NCBI RefSeq assembly: GCF_050459865.1
Contig: NZ_JBCMNM010000075.1
Coordinates: forward strand, 1-40,516
Reading direction: 5' to 3'
Origin: Rummeliibacillus pycnus_B
Lineage (GTDB): Bacteria; Bacillota; Bacilli; Bacillales_A; Planococcaceae
DNA length: 40,516 nt
A model generated the notes under the pieces. It ran no database searches. It worked only from the letters and a program-made list of their open reading frames with translations, and was not told the DNA's origin. Positions 14,957-24,179 of this stretch are shown here, one piece after another. The translations under genes and the position numbers were made by a program. Numbering within the stretch: the stretch's first letter is position 1; the number at the start of each line of letters is the position of its first letter.

Positions 14957-15244
14957 TTCGCCTTCCCAAGAACTCATGCCACCTTCCATATTCGTCACAT
15001 CATAACCTAGCCCTTCTAAATAAGAACATGCACTAAAGCTACGACCACCAGCATGGCATACAAAAATATATGGTGTGTTTTGATCTAATTCAGCTTTTCT
15101 CTCAGGAATTTGACCTAATGGAATGTGAATTGCTCCAGGGATAATTCCATTAGCCACTTCTTCATTTTCACGAACATCAACGATATGTAAATCTTCATTT
15201 GCATCTAGTTTTTCTAATACTTGTTCAGGGGTAATTGTTTTCAT
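14945..15244 (-). CDS. Single-domain rhodanese-like protein
   Basis: A 99-residue single rhodanese domain. The catalytic loop is CHAGGRS, with the cysteine in VCHAGGRSFSACSYL near residue 65, and the domain has the DVRENEEVANGIIPGAIHIP and GGMSSW signatures. Such proteins carry persulfide sulfur in the cytoplasm for transfer or detoxification. No partner gene is adjacent. The ATG has GGAGG at the right distance. It follows hfq with its own terminator. The specific sulfur acceptor cannot be told. Confidence 0.9.
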   Translation of the reverse strand: MKTITPEQVLEKLDANEDLHIVDVRENEEVANGIIPGAIHIPLGQIPERKAELDQNTPYIFVCHAGGRSFSACSYLEGLGYDVTNMEGGMSSWEGELEF

Positions 15245-15337
15245 TTATTAATCCTCCATTTTCATTCTATTTATAGTATATATGGGGATTTGCAATTGAG
15301 CTACTTTTTTAAAAGATATGCATTCTAAATTAACTAA

Positions 15338-15382
15338 AAAGCCACTTTATAACAATTTACGCTACAAAATGGCTTTAAAAAG
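15338..15382 (-). terminator. hfq terminator
   Basis: On the minus strand AAAGCCATTTT ... AAAGTGGCTTTTT forms a stem with a larger loop, followed by T. It is about 35 bases past the hfq stop and likely ends the mutS-hfq run. Confidence 0.65.
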
Positions 15383-15415
15383 TTATTACCGACATGAGAA
15401 AAATGATATTGCGAG

Positions 15416-15643
15416 CTATTCAACTTCTTGTTGTAAATCTATAGGTTTTGAAGGCATGAATGTTGATATAGCATGTTTGTAAATCATATGTTGTTTGCCA
15501 TCTACTTCAAGTAATACAGTAAAATTATCGTAGGAACGAATTGTTCCTTTTAATTGAAAGCCATTTAATAAGAAGACGGTCACAAAAATACCGTTTTTTC
15601 GTAATTGGTTTAAATAAGTATCCTGTAAATTAATTGATTTCAT
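15416..15643 (-). CDS. hfq: RNA chaperone Hfq
   Basis: A 75-residue Sm-like protein that forms a hexameric ring and binds small RNAs and mRNAs. The Sm1 motif (LRKNGIFVTVFLLNGFQLKGTIRSYDNFTVLLE) and the Sm2 motif YKHAIST are present; the latter is the Gram-positive form of the YKHA box. The C-terminal tail is short, as usual in Firmicutes. The ATG has GGGGGAT/AGGGGG-type sequence upstream. It follows miaA by 59 bases, the conserved miaA-hfq order. It is probably the last gene of the mutS operon. Confidence 0.97.
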   Translation of the reverse strand: MKSINLQDTYLNQLRKNGIFVTVFLLNGFQLKGTIRSYDNFTVLLEVDGKQHMIYKHAISTFMPSKPIDLQQEVE

Positions 15644-15702
15644 GAAGATCCCCCTTACCTCTGTATTAGTATTGTATATTCGCTTTCTCTAGTGAATTCC
15701 CT

Positions 15703-16623
15703 TTATTTTTGTAAAATATTATCAATTATTTTTATTGTACCCAATTGCGCATCATACCAATCAATATCCATCTTATTTCTAAAATACGTTAGTTGCCGTT
15801 TGGCATAGTGACGAGAATTTTGTTTTAATTGATCGATTGCTTCATCTAAAGTTACTCGACCATCCAAATATGCATAAATCTCTTTATAGCCGATCGCTTT
15901 AATTGATTGCACATCTCGAATCCCTCTATTGTAAAGACCTTTCACTTCCTCTAATAGACCTTTTTCCATCATCAAATCGACTCGTTGATTGATCCGATTG
16001 TATAACAGTTCTCTATCCATATTTAGACCGACTATTCGATGCTTATAGAGTGGGGTATTCCCTAGATGCTGTTCCACATCAGATTTTTGAACATCACTGT
16101 GTTCAGCCATTTCTAATGCGCGAATAACACGTCTTGTATTATTTGGATGAATTTCTGCTGCTGTTTTTGGGTCAACTGCTACTAGTTTTGCATGCATTGC
16201 TTCAGGACCGACTTCTGCCAATTCTCGATAATATGCTTGACGCACAGTATCGTCAATTTTCTCTTCTGTAAAACGAAAATCAAATAGCACAGCTTGAATA
16301 TAAAGCCCGGTTCCTCCTATAATGATTGGAAACTTTCCTTTTGCTCTAATTTCGTCAATCTTAGCACGTACTAGTTTTTGATAATCTGCAACAGAAAAGG
16401 AATCGGTAGGATCTTTAATATCTAGTAAGTGATGCGGAATTCCTTCCATTTCATCAGGTGTTATTTTCGCTGTTCCAATATTTAATTCTCTATAAACTTG
16501 CATCGAATCGCCATTAATAATTTCACCATCAATTGCCTTTGCTAGTTCAATACTGAGTGCTGTTTTACCAACTGCAGTTGGCCCAACTATCGCAATAACA
16601 TCTAATTCTTGTTGTAATAACAT
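15703..16623 (-). CDS. miaA: tRNA dimethylallyltransferase MiaA
   Basis: A 306-residue enzyme that puts a dimethylallyl group on N6 of A37 in tRNAs reading UNN codons. The P-loop is GPTAVGKTALS; INGDSMQVYRELNIGTAKIT and HHLLDI(K)DP carry substrate-binding residues; RLVPGYE-type motifs are absent as expected; and YAKRQLTYFRNK marks the tRNA-binding part. The ATG at 16623 has GGAG 8 bases upstream; an in-frame ATG at 16641 has none. It overlaps the preceding hydrolase gene by 22 bases. Its product is the substrate of MiaB, encoded at 31325-32872. Confidence 0.97.
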   Translation of the reverse strand: MLLQQELDVIAIVGPTAVGKTALSIELAKAIDGEIINGDSMQVYRELNIGTAKITPDEMEGIPHHLLDIKDPTDSFSVADYQKLVRAKIDEIRAKGKFPIIIGGTGLYIQAVLFDFRFTEEKIDDTVRQAYYRELAEVGPEAMHAKLVAVDPKTAAEIHPNNTRRVIRALEMAEHSDVQKSDVEQHLGNTPLYKHRIVGLNMDRELLYNRINQRVDLMMEKGLLEEVKGLYNRGIRDVQSIKAIGYKEIYAYLDGRVTLDEAIDQLKQNSRHYAKRQLTYFRNKMDIDWYDAQLGTIKIIDNILQK

Positions 16624-17543
16624 TCTTTTTTCTCCAACCATTCTAATATCGTTTGAAACACTTGCTCTTTTTTGGATTCATTTAATATTTCATGTCGCAT
16701 TCCATCAAAGAGTTGTACGGTGACATCATGTAAACCGCATTTTTGCAGTTGCTTCGCTACACGCCATATTCCCTTTGTAAAACTACCTACTGGATCATCA
16801 GAGCCACTAATAAATAATATTGGCAAATCTTTGCGAATACGGCAAACTTCATGTTTTTTTGATAATGTAATGATACCCTGTAAAAAATCTACATAAAATT
16901 GATTTGTAGAGATAAAACCACAATTTTCATCTGCTATATATTTTTCTACTTCTTTAGCATCAGTACACAACCAGTCAAAGTTTGTAGCCGGATTTTTAAT
17001 CGCCTTATTGAAATTACCAAAAGAAAGCTTATTCATAATTCTACTTTCTTCAGTTTTCCCTCTTATTATTGACAAACATTTCGCAAGATTTACACCCGCA
17101 TAATGCTCTATGCCTGCAGCTCCAGTTCCACAATAAATTACTTTTTCGAGTTCATCGCTATATAATTCTGTATATCTTCTTGCAATAAATGAACCCATAC
17201 TATGACCAAATAAAATCATAGGTGGTAGTTTTCGATTTTGCCGTACTAATTCCGTAACAATTTTAGTATCCTCTACTACGATATCAAAACCATTTTCTTC
17301 ACTAAAAAACCCTTTTGTCGCTTGATTCAATTTTGCAGTTCTACCATGACCACGATGATCATGCATTGAAACTAGAAAACCTGCATTTGTTAAGAATTCA
17401 GCGAATGGTACATAACGATCATGATGCTCTGCCATACCATGAAGTATGTGAATATGCCCTTTGGTTGTAGTTTTTGGTTCATACACGGAAACTGCTAGTT
17501 GGTGATGATCCTTTGAAGAAACAGTCAGTTGTTCTTTATACAT
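16602..17543 (-). CDS. Alpha/beta hydrolase, monoglyceride lipase/lysophospholipase type
   Basis: A 313-residue serine hydrolase of the Hydrolase_4 family, close to YtpA and monoacylglycerol lipases. Features: HGMAEHHDRY oxyanion region, MHDHRGHGRTA, nucleophile elbow GHSMGS, acid Asp in FISGSDDPVG, and base His in MRHEILNE. It is cytoplasmic, with no signal peptide. The ATG at 17543 has GAGGA upstream and overlaps glpD by 8 bases; a longer start at 17576 would lie deep inside glpD. Co-transcription with glpD suggests a role in glycerolipid turnover, with glycerol backbones feeding GlpD; this is inference. Confidence 0.85.
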   Translation of the reverse strand: MYKEQLTVSSKDHHQLAVSVYEPKTTTKGHIHILHGMAEHHDRYVPFAEFLTNAGFLVSMHDHRGHGRTAKLNQATKGFFSEENGFDIVVEDTKIVTELVRQNRKLPPMILFGHSMGSFIARRYTELYSDELEKVIYCGTGAAGIEHYAGVNLAKCLSIIRGKTEESRIMNKLSFGNFNKAIKNPATNFDWLCTDAKEVEKYIADENCGFISTNQFYVDFLQGIITLSKKHEVCRIRKDLPILFISGSDDPVGSFTKGIWRVAKQLQKCGLHDVTVQLFDGMRHEILNESKKEQVFQTILEWLEKKECYYNKN

Positions 17544-19194
17544 AGGCTTCCTCGCTAGCAAAATGCGATGCGTCATATAATAGTTCTTCTAGTTCTTTAC
17601 GATATTGTTGTTCTTCGCTAGGTGTGTAGTGTAAATATTTACTCATTAATCTAGTAACGGGTTGCTTATATTTTTTTACACTATTTATATTAAAGAACAT
17701 TCTAGAAGAACGACGCACAAAGAAATCTGCTGGTGTATAGGCCATTTCATAATTCATTGCATAGATCAACTGCGCATGTAAATCTAAAGGTAATTGTCGC
17801 TCACCGTCTTGCACATCTAATGTGTGAATAATATTAAATACATCATCAATATTTGTACCGTATGTTCGTACTAAATGATAGGCTTCATCAAAAGTTAAAC
17901 CGTAGCGAGTACCTTCTTTTGCTTTGTAATGGGCATATGCATCAAAATTCTGAGAATTAATACCCTTTGCTCCAGATATAGATAGCTCTGCAGTCACACA
18001 TGGACCTGCTTTTTTATATTGTTTACTTAACACAATTTTATTAACAATTGTTTCTGCCATTTTACGATAGCCTGTCAGCTTTCCTCCTGCAATAGTTAAC
18101 AGACCAGTAGGAGATTCCCACACTTCATCTTTTCTAGAAATTTCAGATGGATTTTTCCCTTCTTCATAAATAAGTGGTCGTAAACCTGCCCAGCAAGATT
18201 CCACATCTGTTTTAGTGACATGAACATTAGGAAACATATAGCGGATCGATTCTAGTAAGTATTCAATATCTACATCAGTAGCTACCGGTTTAATGGGGTC
18301 ATCTTCATAGAAGGTATCCGTTGTCCCTACATAGGTTTTTCCATCGCGAGGAATTGCAAATACCATCCGTCCATCTGGTGTATCAAAATACACTGATTGT
18401 TGTAGTGGAAATTTTGATTGAGCTATTACAACATGCACACCTTTTGTTAATCGTAATTTCTTTTTGTCATTGATTTTATCCTTCTGACGCATTGTATCAA
18501 CCCATGGTCCAGTTGCATTAACAACTGTATTTGCTTGCAAAGTCCATGTTTTTTTTGAAATTTGATCATATACTTTTGCGCCGTTTACCTTTTGGCCATC
18601 GTAAGTAAACTCTTCTACTTTCGCATAATTTAAACATACTGCACCTAGCTCAACTGCTTTTTTTAATACTTCAATCGTTAAACGGGCATCATCTGTACGG
18701 TATTCAACATAATATCCACTACCTTTAAGATTATCTTGTTTTAATAGTGGTTCTTTCACTAAAGTGTCTTTCTTCTTTAACATGGTACGTCTCTCAGATT
18801 TTCTGACGCCAGCTAAACGATCATATACATTTAAACCCATAGAAGTTGAATATGAACCAAATTTACCACCTTTGTAGATTGGGAGTAGCATCCACTGAGG
18901 AGTTGTCACATGCACCCCATTTTCGTATACAATTTCTCTTTCTCTACCTGTTTCCTTTACAATGTCAACTTGCAATTGTTTTAAATAACGTAAACCACCA
19001 TGTACTAATTTAGTAGAGCGACTTGAGGTCCCTGCTGCAAAATCTTGCATTTCAACTAAGGCAACAGATAATCCTCTGGATACAGCATCTAATGCAATTC
19101 CAGCACCAGTGATACCTCCACCAACGACTAATACGTCGAACGAATAGTTGCTTAATGTCTCGATTACTTGAGTTCTTCTTGCAGATGAAAACAC
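17536..19194 (-). CDS. glpD: Aerobic glycerol-3-phosphate dehydrogenase GlpD
   Basis: A 552-residue FAD enzyme that oxidises glycerol-3-phosphate to dihydroxyacetone phosphate at the membrane, passing electrons to quinone. The FAD-binding GGGITGAGIALDAVSRG, the AAGTSSRSTKLVHGGLRYL motif, the YYVEYRTDDARLT segment and the GGKLTGYRKMAE motif near residue 370 are clear. The C-terminal DAO_C domain contains TPADFFVRRSSRMFF. The start is a GTG at 19194 with a perfect AAGGAGG 8 bases upstream, giving FSSARR (compare B. subtilis FSSLER). An ATG at 19215 lies before that site. It is 28 bases after mutL, with no glpF or glpK beside it. Confidence 0.96.
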   Translation of the reverse strand: MFSSARRTQVIETLSNYSFDVLVVGGGITGAGIALDAVSRGLSVALVEMQDFAAGTSSRSTKLVHGGLRYLKQLQVDIVKETGREREIVYENGVHVTTPQWMLLPIYKGGKFGSYSTSMGLNVYDRLAGVRKSERRTMLKKKDTLVKEPLLKQDNLKGSGYYVEYRTDDARLTIEVLKKAVELGAVCLNYAKVEEFTYDGQKVNGAKVYDQISKKTWTLQANTVVNATGPWVDTMRQKDKINDKKKLRLTKGVHVVIAQSKFPLQQSVYFDTPDGRMVFAIPRDGKTYVGTTDTFYEDDPIKPVATDVDIEYLLESIRYMFPNVHVTKTDVESCWAGLRPLIYEEGKNPSEISRKDEVWESPTGLLTIAGGKLTGYRKMAETIVNKIVLSKQYKKAGPCVTAELSISGAKGINSQNFDAYAHYKAKEGTRYGLTFDEAYHLVRTYGTNIDDVFNIIHTLDVQDGERQLPLDLHAQLIYAMNYEMAYTPADFFVRRSSRMFFNINSVKKYKQPVTRLMSKYLHYTPSEEQQYRKELEELLYDASHFASEEAYV

Positions 19195-19222
19195 GTAATA
19201 TTCCTCCTTCAACATTCATCCT

Positions 19223-21130
19223 TTACATAACACGTTTAAACATTTTCTCAATTTCGTATGTTCTAAAATGAACTATGACTGGTCGACCATGTGGACAAGT
19301 AAATGGATTGACCCTCGTTTTCAAATCTTGCAGTAATCTCTCCATTTGAGGTAGATCCAAATAGTGATTTGCTTTTATCGAACGTTTACAACTCATCATA
19401 ATGGCAGCTGCTTCCCGTAATTTTTTCACGTCTGTTTTGCGTTCTTTCAATACTTGCTCGATCAATTCCTCAATAATTTCTGATTCAAAATCTTTTGGAA
19501 ACCATGTTGGATATTCTCGAACTACAAATGAATTTTGACCAAATTCTTCAAGAAAAACACCAACTTCTTCTAAAGCTTTCGTATTTTCTCTAAGTGTTAG
19601 AGCTTCATCTGCTGAATAATGGAATGTTAATGGTAATAACAATGTTTGTCGTTCATTAACATTTACTTCCCCAACTTTTTCTTTAAAATACTCATACTTA
19701 ATGCGTTCTTGTGCAGCGTGTTGGTCGATTAAGTAAAAACCATCTCCACTTTGCGCAACAATATATGTTCCGTGAATTTGCCCTACGATTTCAAGTTCAG
19801 GGAATGGTTCTTTTGGAGTTTCAGTAGGAACAATTTCTTCTTCCATTACTTCTTCTGACCAGCTATTTTCTTCATCGGAAATTAGATTATTGTATCCTTG
19901 CGATTCTTTAATCTCTTCCCAACTTTCTTCTACTGTAAAGCCTTTATCTTGCTCCGTTTTTATTACTTCTTCTTTATACCTTGATGAAAAATCCGTGTCA
20001 TTTGTTTCAGTTGTTTTTTCCTCTATTTTCGGCTTTTCGTTGAATTGTGGCATATTCGTCGTATTGTAATTAATTGTTTTCCAAAAATTAATTTGTTCAG
20101 AAGAAGTTGCTGGTTTTTTCTTTTTCTGAGCTATTTCAGGTGGTTGCATAGAATTACGAATTACTTTATGAAGAGATTCTTCAATTAACTGCATTAAATC
20201 TGCTTCTTTACTTAAACGAATTTGTTGCTTTGCTGGATGTACATTGACATCTGTTAAAAATGGATCTCCCTCTATATGAATGACTGATATAGGAAATCTA
20301 CCGATTGGCAAAAATGTATGATACGCATCAATGATTGCTTTTTGAATTGTATAATGTCGTACCCAACGGCCATTTACGAATATTGACATGTAATTTTTGG
20401 AAGCGCGCGTGATTTCAGGTATAGTAGCATATCCTGATATCTTATAATCATTTGACTCTCCTTCAAAATGAACCATTTTTTTGGCATTCGCTACACCATA
20501 AATTGCCGCTAGTACTTGGCGTAAATCACCTCGACCATTTGTTTGCAATAATTCATGATTATGATGCACTAACTTAAACGCAATATTGGGATAACATAGC
20601 GCTAGACGATTCATCAAATCAATGGTATGACCTAGTTCAGTTTGAATTGTCTTCATATATTTCAATCGTGCAGGAGTGTTAAAAAAAAGCTGAGAAACTG
20701 TAATATCTGTTCCTTTACGAAGAGAGCCCGGTTTTTTATCGATGACATGACCACCTTCAAGATGCACTTCGATGCCATCTTCTCCATTTGAAGTTATTAA
20801 ATCTACTTTCGATACAGAAGCGATACTTGCTAATGCTTCCCCTCGGAAACCCAGTGTTCGAATACGAAATAAATCATGCTCATTATTTATTTTACTTGTA
20901 GCATGTCTTTGAAATGATACGAGGGCATCATCTTCATCCATCCCACACCCATTATCAATGACTTGAATAGAAGTCATTCCTGCTTCTTCTAATACCACTT
21001 CAATTGAGGTACTGCCTGCATCAACGGCATTTTCAACTAATTCTTTGACTACAGAAGAAGGGCGTTCAACCACTTCACCTGCTGCAATTTTGTTGGACAA
21101 AAATTCGTCCATTATATGAATATGCCCCAT
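19223..21130 (-). CDS. mutL: DNA mismatch repair protein MutL
   Basis: A 635-residue GHKL ATPase and endonuclease. N-terminal motifs: NKIAAGEVVERPSSVVKELV, NAVDAG (ATP/Mg Asn), DNGCGM, RHATSKI, and TLGFRGEALASIASV. A variable acidic linker (about residues 330-450) precedes the C-terminal dimerisation/nuclease domain with DQHAAQERIKYE, MMSCKRSIKANHYL, CPHGRP and the terminal FKRVM; this is the metal-dependent nicking type. The ATG at 21130 is preferred: AGGGGGTG lies 6 bases upstream and includes the alternative GTG at 21139. It is 12 bases after mutS. Confidence 0.98.
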   Translation of the reverse strand: MGHIHIMDEFLSNKIAAGEVVERPSSVVKELVENAVDAGSTSIEVVLEEAGMTSIQVIDNGCGMDEDDALVSFQRHATSKINNEHDLFRIRTLGFRGEALASIASVSKVDLITSNGEDGIEVHLEGGHVIDKKPGSLRKGTDITVSQLFFNTPARLKYMKTIQTELGHTIDLMNRLALCYPNIAFKLVHHNHELLQTNGRGDLRQVLAAIYGVANAKKMVHFEGESNDYKISGYATIPEITRASKNYMSIFVNGRWVRHYTIQKAIIDAYHTFLPIGRFPISVIHIEGDPFLTDVNVHPAKQQIRLSKEADLMQLIEESLHKVIRNSMQPPEIAQKKKKPATSSEQINFWKTINYNTTNMPQFNEKPKIEEKTTETNDTDFSSRYKEEVIKTEQDKGFTVEESWEEIKESQGYNNLISDEENSWSEEVMEEEIVPTETPKEPFPELEIVGQIHGTYIVAQSGDGFYLIDQHAAQERIKYEYFKEKVGEVNVNERQTLLLPLTFHYSADEALTLRENTKALEEVGVFLEEFGQNSFVVREYPTWFPKDFESEIIEELIEQVLKERKTDVKKLREAAAIMMSCKRSIKANHYLDLPQMERLLQDLKTRVNPFTCPHGRPVIVHFRTYEIEKMFKRVM

Positions 21131-21142
21131 TTTAGGCACCCC

Positions 21143-23791
21143 CTATTTTTGTAATAATGATTGTTGCAATGTATAAACAAGTTGCAATGCATCCATTGGT
21201 GTTGTACCGGATACATTTAAACGTTTTAATTTTTCAAGTACATCTTTTTCAGAATCTGATAATTCATGCACTGTTACTTCTTTAACTACAGGTTTTTCCT
21301 CTTCAAAAAGGGATAATTGTGTTGTTGGTTCTTCATGAACGGTTGACACCATTTGTTCAGGTACTTCTTCTACTGTAACAACTGCCGCAGCCACTTCTCT
21401 ATGACGAAGTGTTGGTTCCACATCTGTTGCTTCAAATTCTGAAAGCAAAACTCGTGCACGGTCAATAATTGGTTTCGGTAATTCTGCTAATTCTGCTACA
21501 TGAATACCGTAACTCTTATCTGCAGGGCCTTTCTTCACTTTATGCAAGAACACCACTTTACCATCTTGTTCAGTGGCTGATACATGGACATTTTGAAGAC
21601 GATCTAATTCATTTTCTAATGCTGTTAATTCGTGATAGTGTGTTGAGAATAATGTGTTTGCACCAATTTTGTTATGGATATATTCCATCATTGATTGTGC
21701 CAATGCCATACCATCGTAGGTAGATGTTCCGCGACCAATTTCATCAAATAATAACAAGCTGTTAGCAGTAGCATTTGTAATAGCATGTTGGGACTCAAGC
21801 ATTTCTACCATAAAGGTACTTTGACCACCTGCTAAGTCATCAGCTGCTCCAATACGGGTGAAAATTTGATCAGTTATTGGTAGTTCAGCTGTATCGGCTG
21901 GTACGTAACATCCCATTTGTGCCATCACTGTGATTAAAGCAACTTGGCGCATATACGTACTTTTACCTGACATGTTAGGACCAGTGATAAGCATCATATT
22001 TTGGTCTGTATCTAAAATACAGTCATTTGGAACATATAGTTGTTTATTCATCATTTTTTCGACAACTGGGTGACGTCCATTGATAATTTTCAATGCGCGC
22101 CCTTCATGGAAAATCGGTTTTATAAAATGATATTTTTCCGTAACAACTGCGAAGCTTGTATAAACATCTAGTTGACTAATATCAGACGCCAGCGCTTGAA
22201 GACGAGGAATATATTGTTTTAAGTAGTCACGAATTTCGGTAAACAATTGATATTCTAGTGCTAAGCTTTCTTCTTCTGCATTTAAAATAATGGCTTCTTT
22301 TTCTTTTAATTCTTCTGTAATATATCGTTCTGCATTCGCTAATGTTTGTTTTCGTTCATAACGAGAAAGGTCTACAGATTGAATATTCGATTTCGTTACT
22401 TCGATAAAATAACCAAATACACGGTTATAACCGATTTTCAAATTTTTAATTCCCGTAACTTCACGTTCTTTTTGTTCTAATTGAGCAATCCAGTCTTTTC
22501 CGTTTCGAGATGCGTAACGTAATTCATCTAACTTATCATTGAAACCTTCTCGAATCACATCCCCTTCTTTAATAGAAATCGGAGGGTGATCTGTGATGGC
22601 ATTACTTAAATAACTTTCTACATCTTGACATAAATCAAGTGCTTGCCCAAGAGGTACTAAATGTTCTTTTCCTGAATTGGTTAGTTGGTCTTTAATTGCA
22701 GGTACTTGTCTTAATGATTCACGTAATTGAGCAAGATCACGACCTCCAACACTTCCGAAAGCAACTCGGCCCGCTAAACGTTCTAAATCATAAACCTTTT
22801 TCAATAGCTCTTGTAATTCTGCACGAACAAAATAATCTTCTAATAAATCAGTAACGATACTTAATCGTTTTTCGATTGCTTTTTTGCTTGCCAATGGTTG
22901 ATGGAGCCATTGTTTTAATTTTCGCCCACCCATGGCAGTCGCTGTTTCATCAAGAAGCCATAATAATGTTCCTTTTTGATCACCACCGCGCAGTGATTGG
23001 ATTAGTTCTAAATTTCGTTTGGAATTTGTATCGATATTCAAATAATTTTTTACTTCATGGAATGTAAATGGTTGAATATGTGATAACGAGCGCATTTGTG
23101 TACGTTCAATATAATGTAATAATATGCGACAAGCTTCATGTAATTCTTCAGGAGCTTGCTTCAAATATTGAAGACTTCCTGCTTCACTCATACCTTCATT
23201 TTCAATTGACAGTACGATTGAGTAAGTTTCAGCTAACTCTTGTAATTCTGTAAATAAATCCTCTTTTACTACTAATTCACGAATATCAAATGTTTGTAAT
23301 TGTTGGATTAATACCTTGATGTCTCCTTCAACGTATGTAGTGGTGGACTCACCCGTAGATAAATCGAGATAACTAAAGGCAAACTCAGAATCATTTAATT
23401 TTGTACTTCCTGCGATAAAATGATTCGATTTTCCATCGATTGCTTTACCTTCCATAATTGTTCCAGGCGTAATAAGTTGAATCACTTCACGTTTCACAAC
23501 ACCTTTTGCTAATTTCGGATCTTCTGTTTGTTCGCAAATTGCTACTTTATATCCTTTTTGAACAAGTGTTTCGATATAATTTGGCGCTGCGTGATGAGGA
23601 ATACCACACATAGGGATACGCTCTTTCATACCAGCATCTCTACTCGTTAATGTAATTTCTAAAATTTGTGATGCCTTTAACGCATCATCAAAGAACATTT
23701 CATAAAAATCTCCTAAACGGAAAAATAAAAAAGCATCTTGATAGTCTGCTTTTACTTGTAAATATTGTTGCATCATAGGTGTGTAAGCCAT
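21143..23791 (-). CDS. mutS: DNA mismatch repair protein MutS
   Basis: An 882-residue mismatch sensor. The N-terminal mismatch-reading motif GDFYEMF (Phe wedge and Glu), connector, core and clamp domains precede the ABC-type ATPase: Walker A GPNMSGKST, LLFDEIGRGTSTYDG (Walker B and signature helix) and the STHYHEL His loop. The last ~80 residues are a linker plus a dimer helix ending in LVYTLQQSLLQK. The ATG at 23791 has GGAGAGG at the right distance and starts MAYTPMMQQY. The longer reading from 23842 would enter the promoter. It heads the run mutS-mutL-glpD-hydrolase-miaA-hfq. Confidence 0.98.
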   Translation of the reverse strand: MAYTPMMQQYLQVKADYQDAFLFFRLGDFYEMFFDDALKASQILEITLTSRDAGMKERIPMCGIPHHAAPNYIETLVQKGYKVAICEQTEDPKLAKGVVKREVIQLITPGTIMEGKAIDGKSNHFIAGSTKLNDSEFAFSYLDLSTGESTTTYVEGDIKVLIQQLQTFDIRELVVKEDLFTELQELAETYSIVLSIENEGMSEAGSLQYLKQAPEELHEACRILLHYIERTQMRSLSHIQPFTFHEVKNYLNIDTNSKRNLELIQSLRGGDQKGTLLWLLDETATAMGGRKLKQWLHQPLASKKAIEKRLSIVTDLLEDYFVRAELQELLKKVYDLERLAGRVAFGSVGGRDLAQLRESLRQVPAIKDQLTNSGKEHLVPLGQALDLCQDVESYLSNAITDHPPISIKEGDVIREGFNDKLDELRYASRNGKDWIAQLEQKEREVTGIKNLKIGYNRVFGYFIEVTKSNIQSVDLSRYERKQTLANAERYITEELKEKEAIILNAEEESLALEYQLFTEIRDYLKQYIPRLQALASDISQLDVYTSFAVVTEKYHFIKPIFHEGRALKIINGRHPVVEKMMNKQLYVPNDCILDTDQNMMLITGPNMSGKSTYMRQVALITVMAQMGCYVPADTAELPITDQIFTRIGAADDLAGGQSTFMVEMLESQHAITNATANSLLLFDEIGRGTSTYDGMALAQSMMEYIHNKIGANTLFSTHYHELTALENELDRLQNVHVSATEQDGKVVFLHKVKKGPADKSYGIHVAELAELPKPIIDRARVLLSEFEATDVEPTLRHREVAAAVVTVEEVPEQMVSTVHEEPTTQLSLFEEEKPVVKEVTVHELSDSEKDVLEKLKRLNVSGTTPMDALQLVYTLQQSLLQK

Positions 23792-23827
23792 ATTATTACC
23801 TCTCCTGTGTTCCTTTATCTTATCTTT

Positions 23828-23833
23828 ATTATA
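23828..23833 (-). promoter_or_regulatory. mutS promoter -10
   Basis: Extended -10 TGC-TATAAT on the minus strand (TATAAT at 23828-23833), about 37 bases upstream of the mutS start. No strong -35 is visible. Confidence 0.5.
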
Positions 23834-24089
23834 GCAAAACATAGGCCAAAAATCGTTTTTGACTTATGTTAGAAAGTATTTCCACCATCTCATATTGTTT
23901 TTTAATTAAATAATTGGCACAGAATAAATCACATCAAAATAATAGAACCTCATTATTCATATTCGCGCTTAACTTAAATCGAGTTATTTTTTCATAAATT
24001 AAATCTATGAATAATCTAGTTATTAATCATGTCTTTTTAAGTCGTAATCCTTTTCTTAATTCTATAAGTCCAGTAAAATAGAACATAAA

Positions 24090-24111
24090 GAAATATTTTT
24101 TCTGATATAAT
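24090..24111 (+). promoter_or_regulatory. gntK promoter with shared gnt element
   Basis: GAAATATTTTTTC (24090-24102) directly precedes an extended -10 TGATATAAT (TATAAT at 24106-24111). The -35 is poor. Near-identical GAAAT-W-rich elements abut the -10 of gntP and gnd, so this is a candidate operator for the RpiR-type regulator. Confidence 0.5.
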
Positions 24112-24179
24112 AAATTTCTAAGAAAAAAAATTCATTCCAATAAATTATGATGTTTTTATATAAAGGAGAATCCATCGCA

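Larger units (their letters stand above)
23792..24179. other. 388-base intergenic region between mutS and gntK
   Basis: It holds divergent promoters for mutS and gntK and no gene I can support. The middle (about 23880-24060) is AT-rich with short imperfect inverted repeats such as TTCATA ... TATGAA (23992-24010) and nothing recognisable. Confidence 0.7.
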
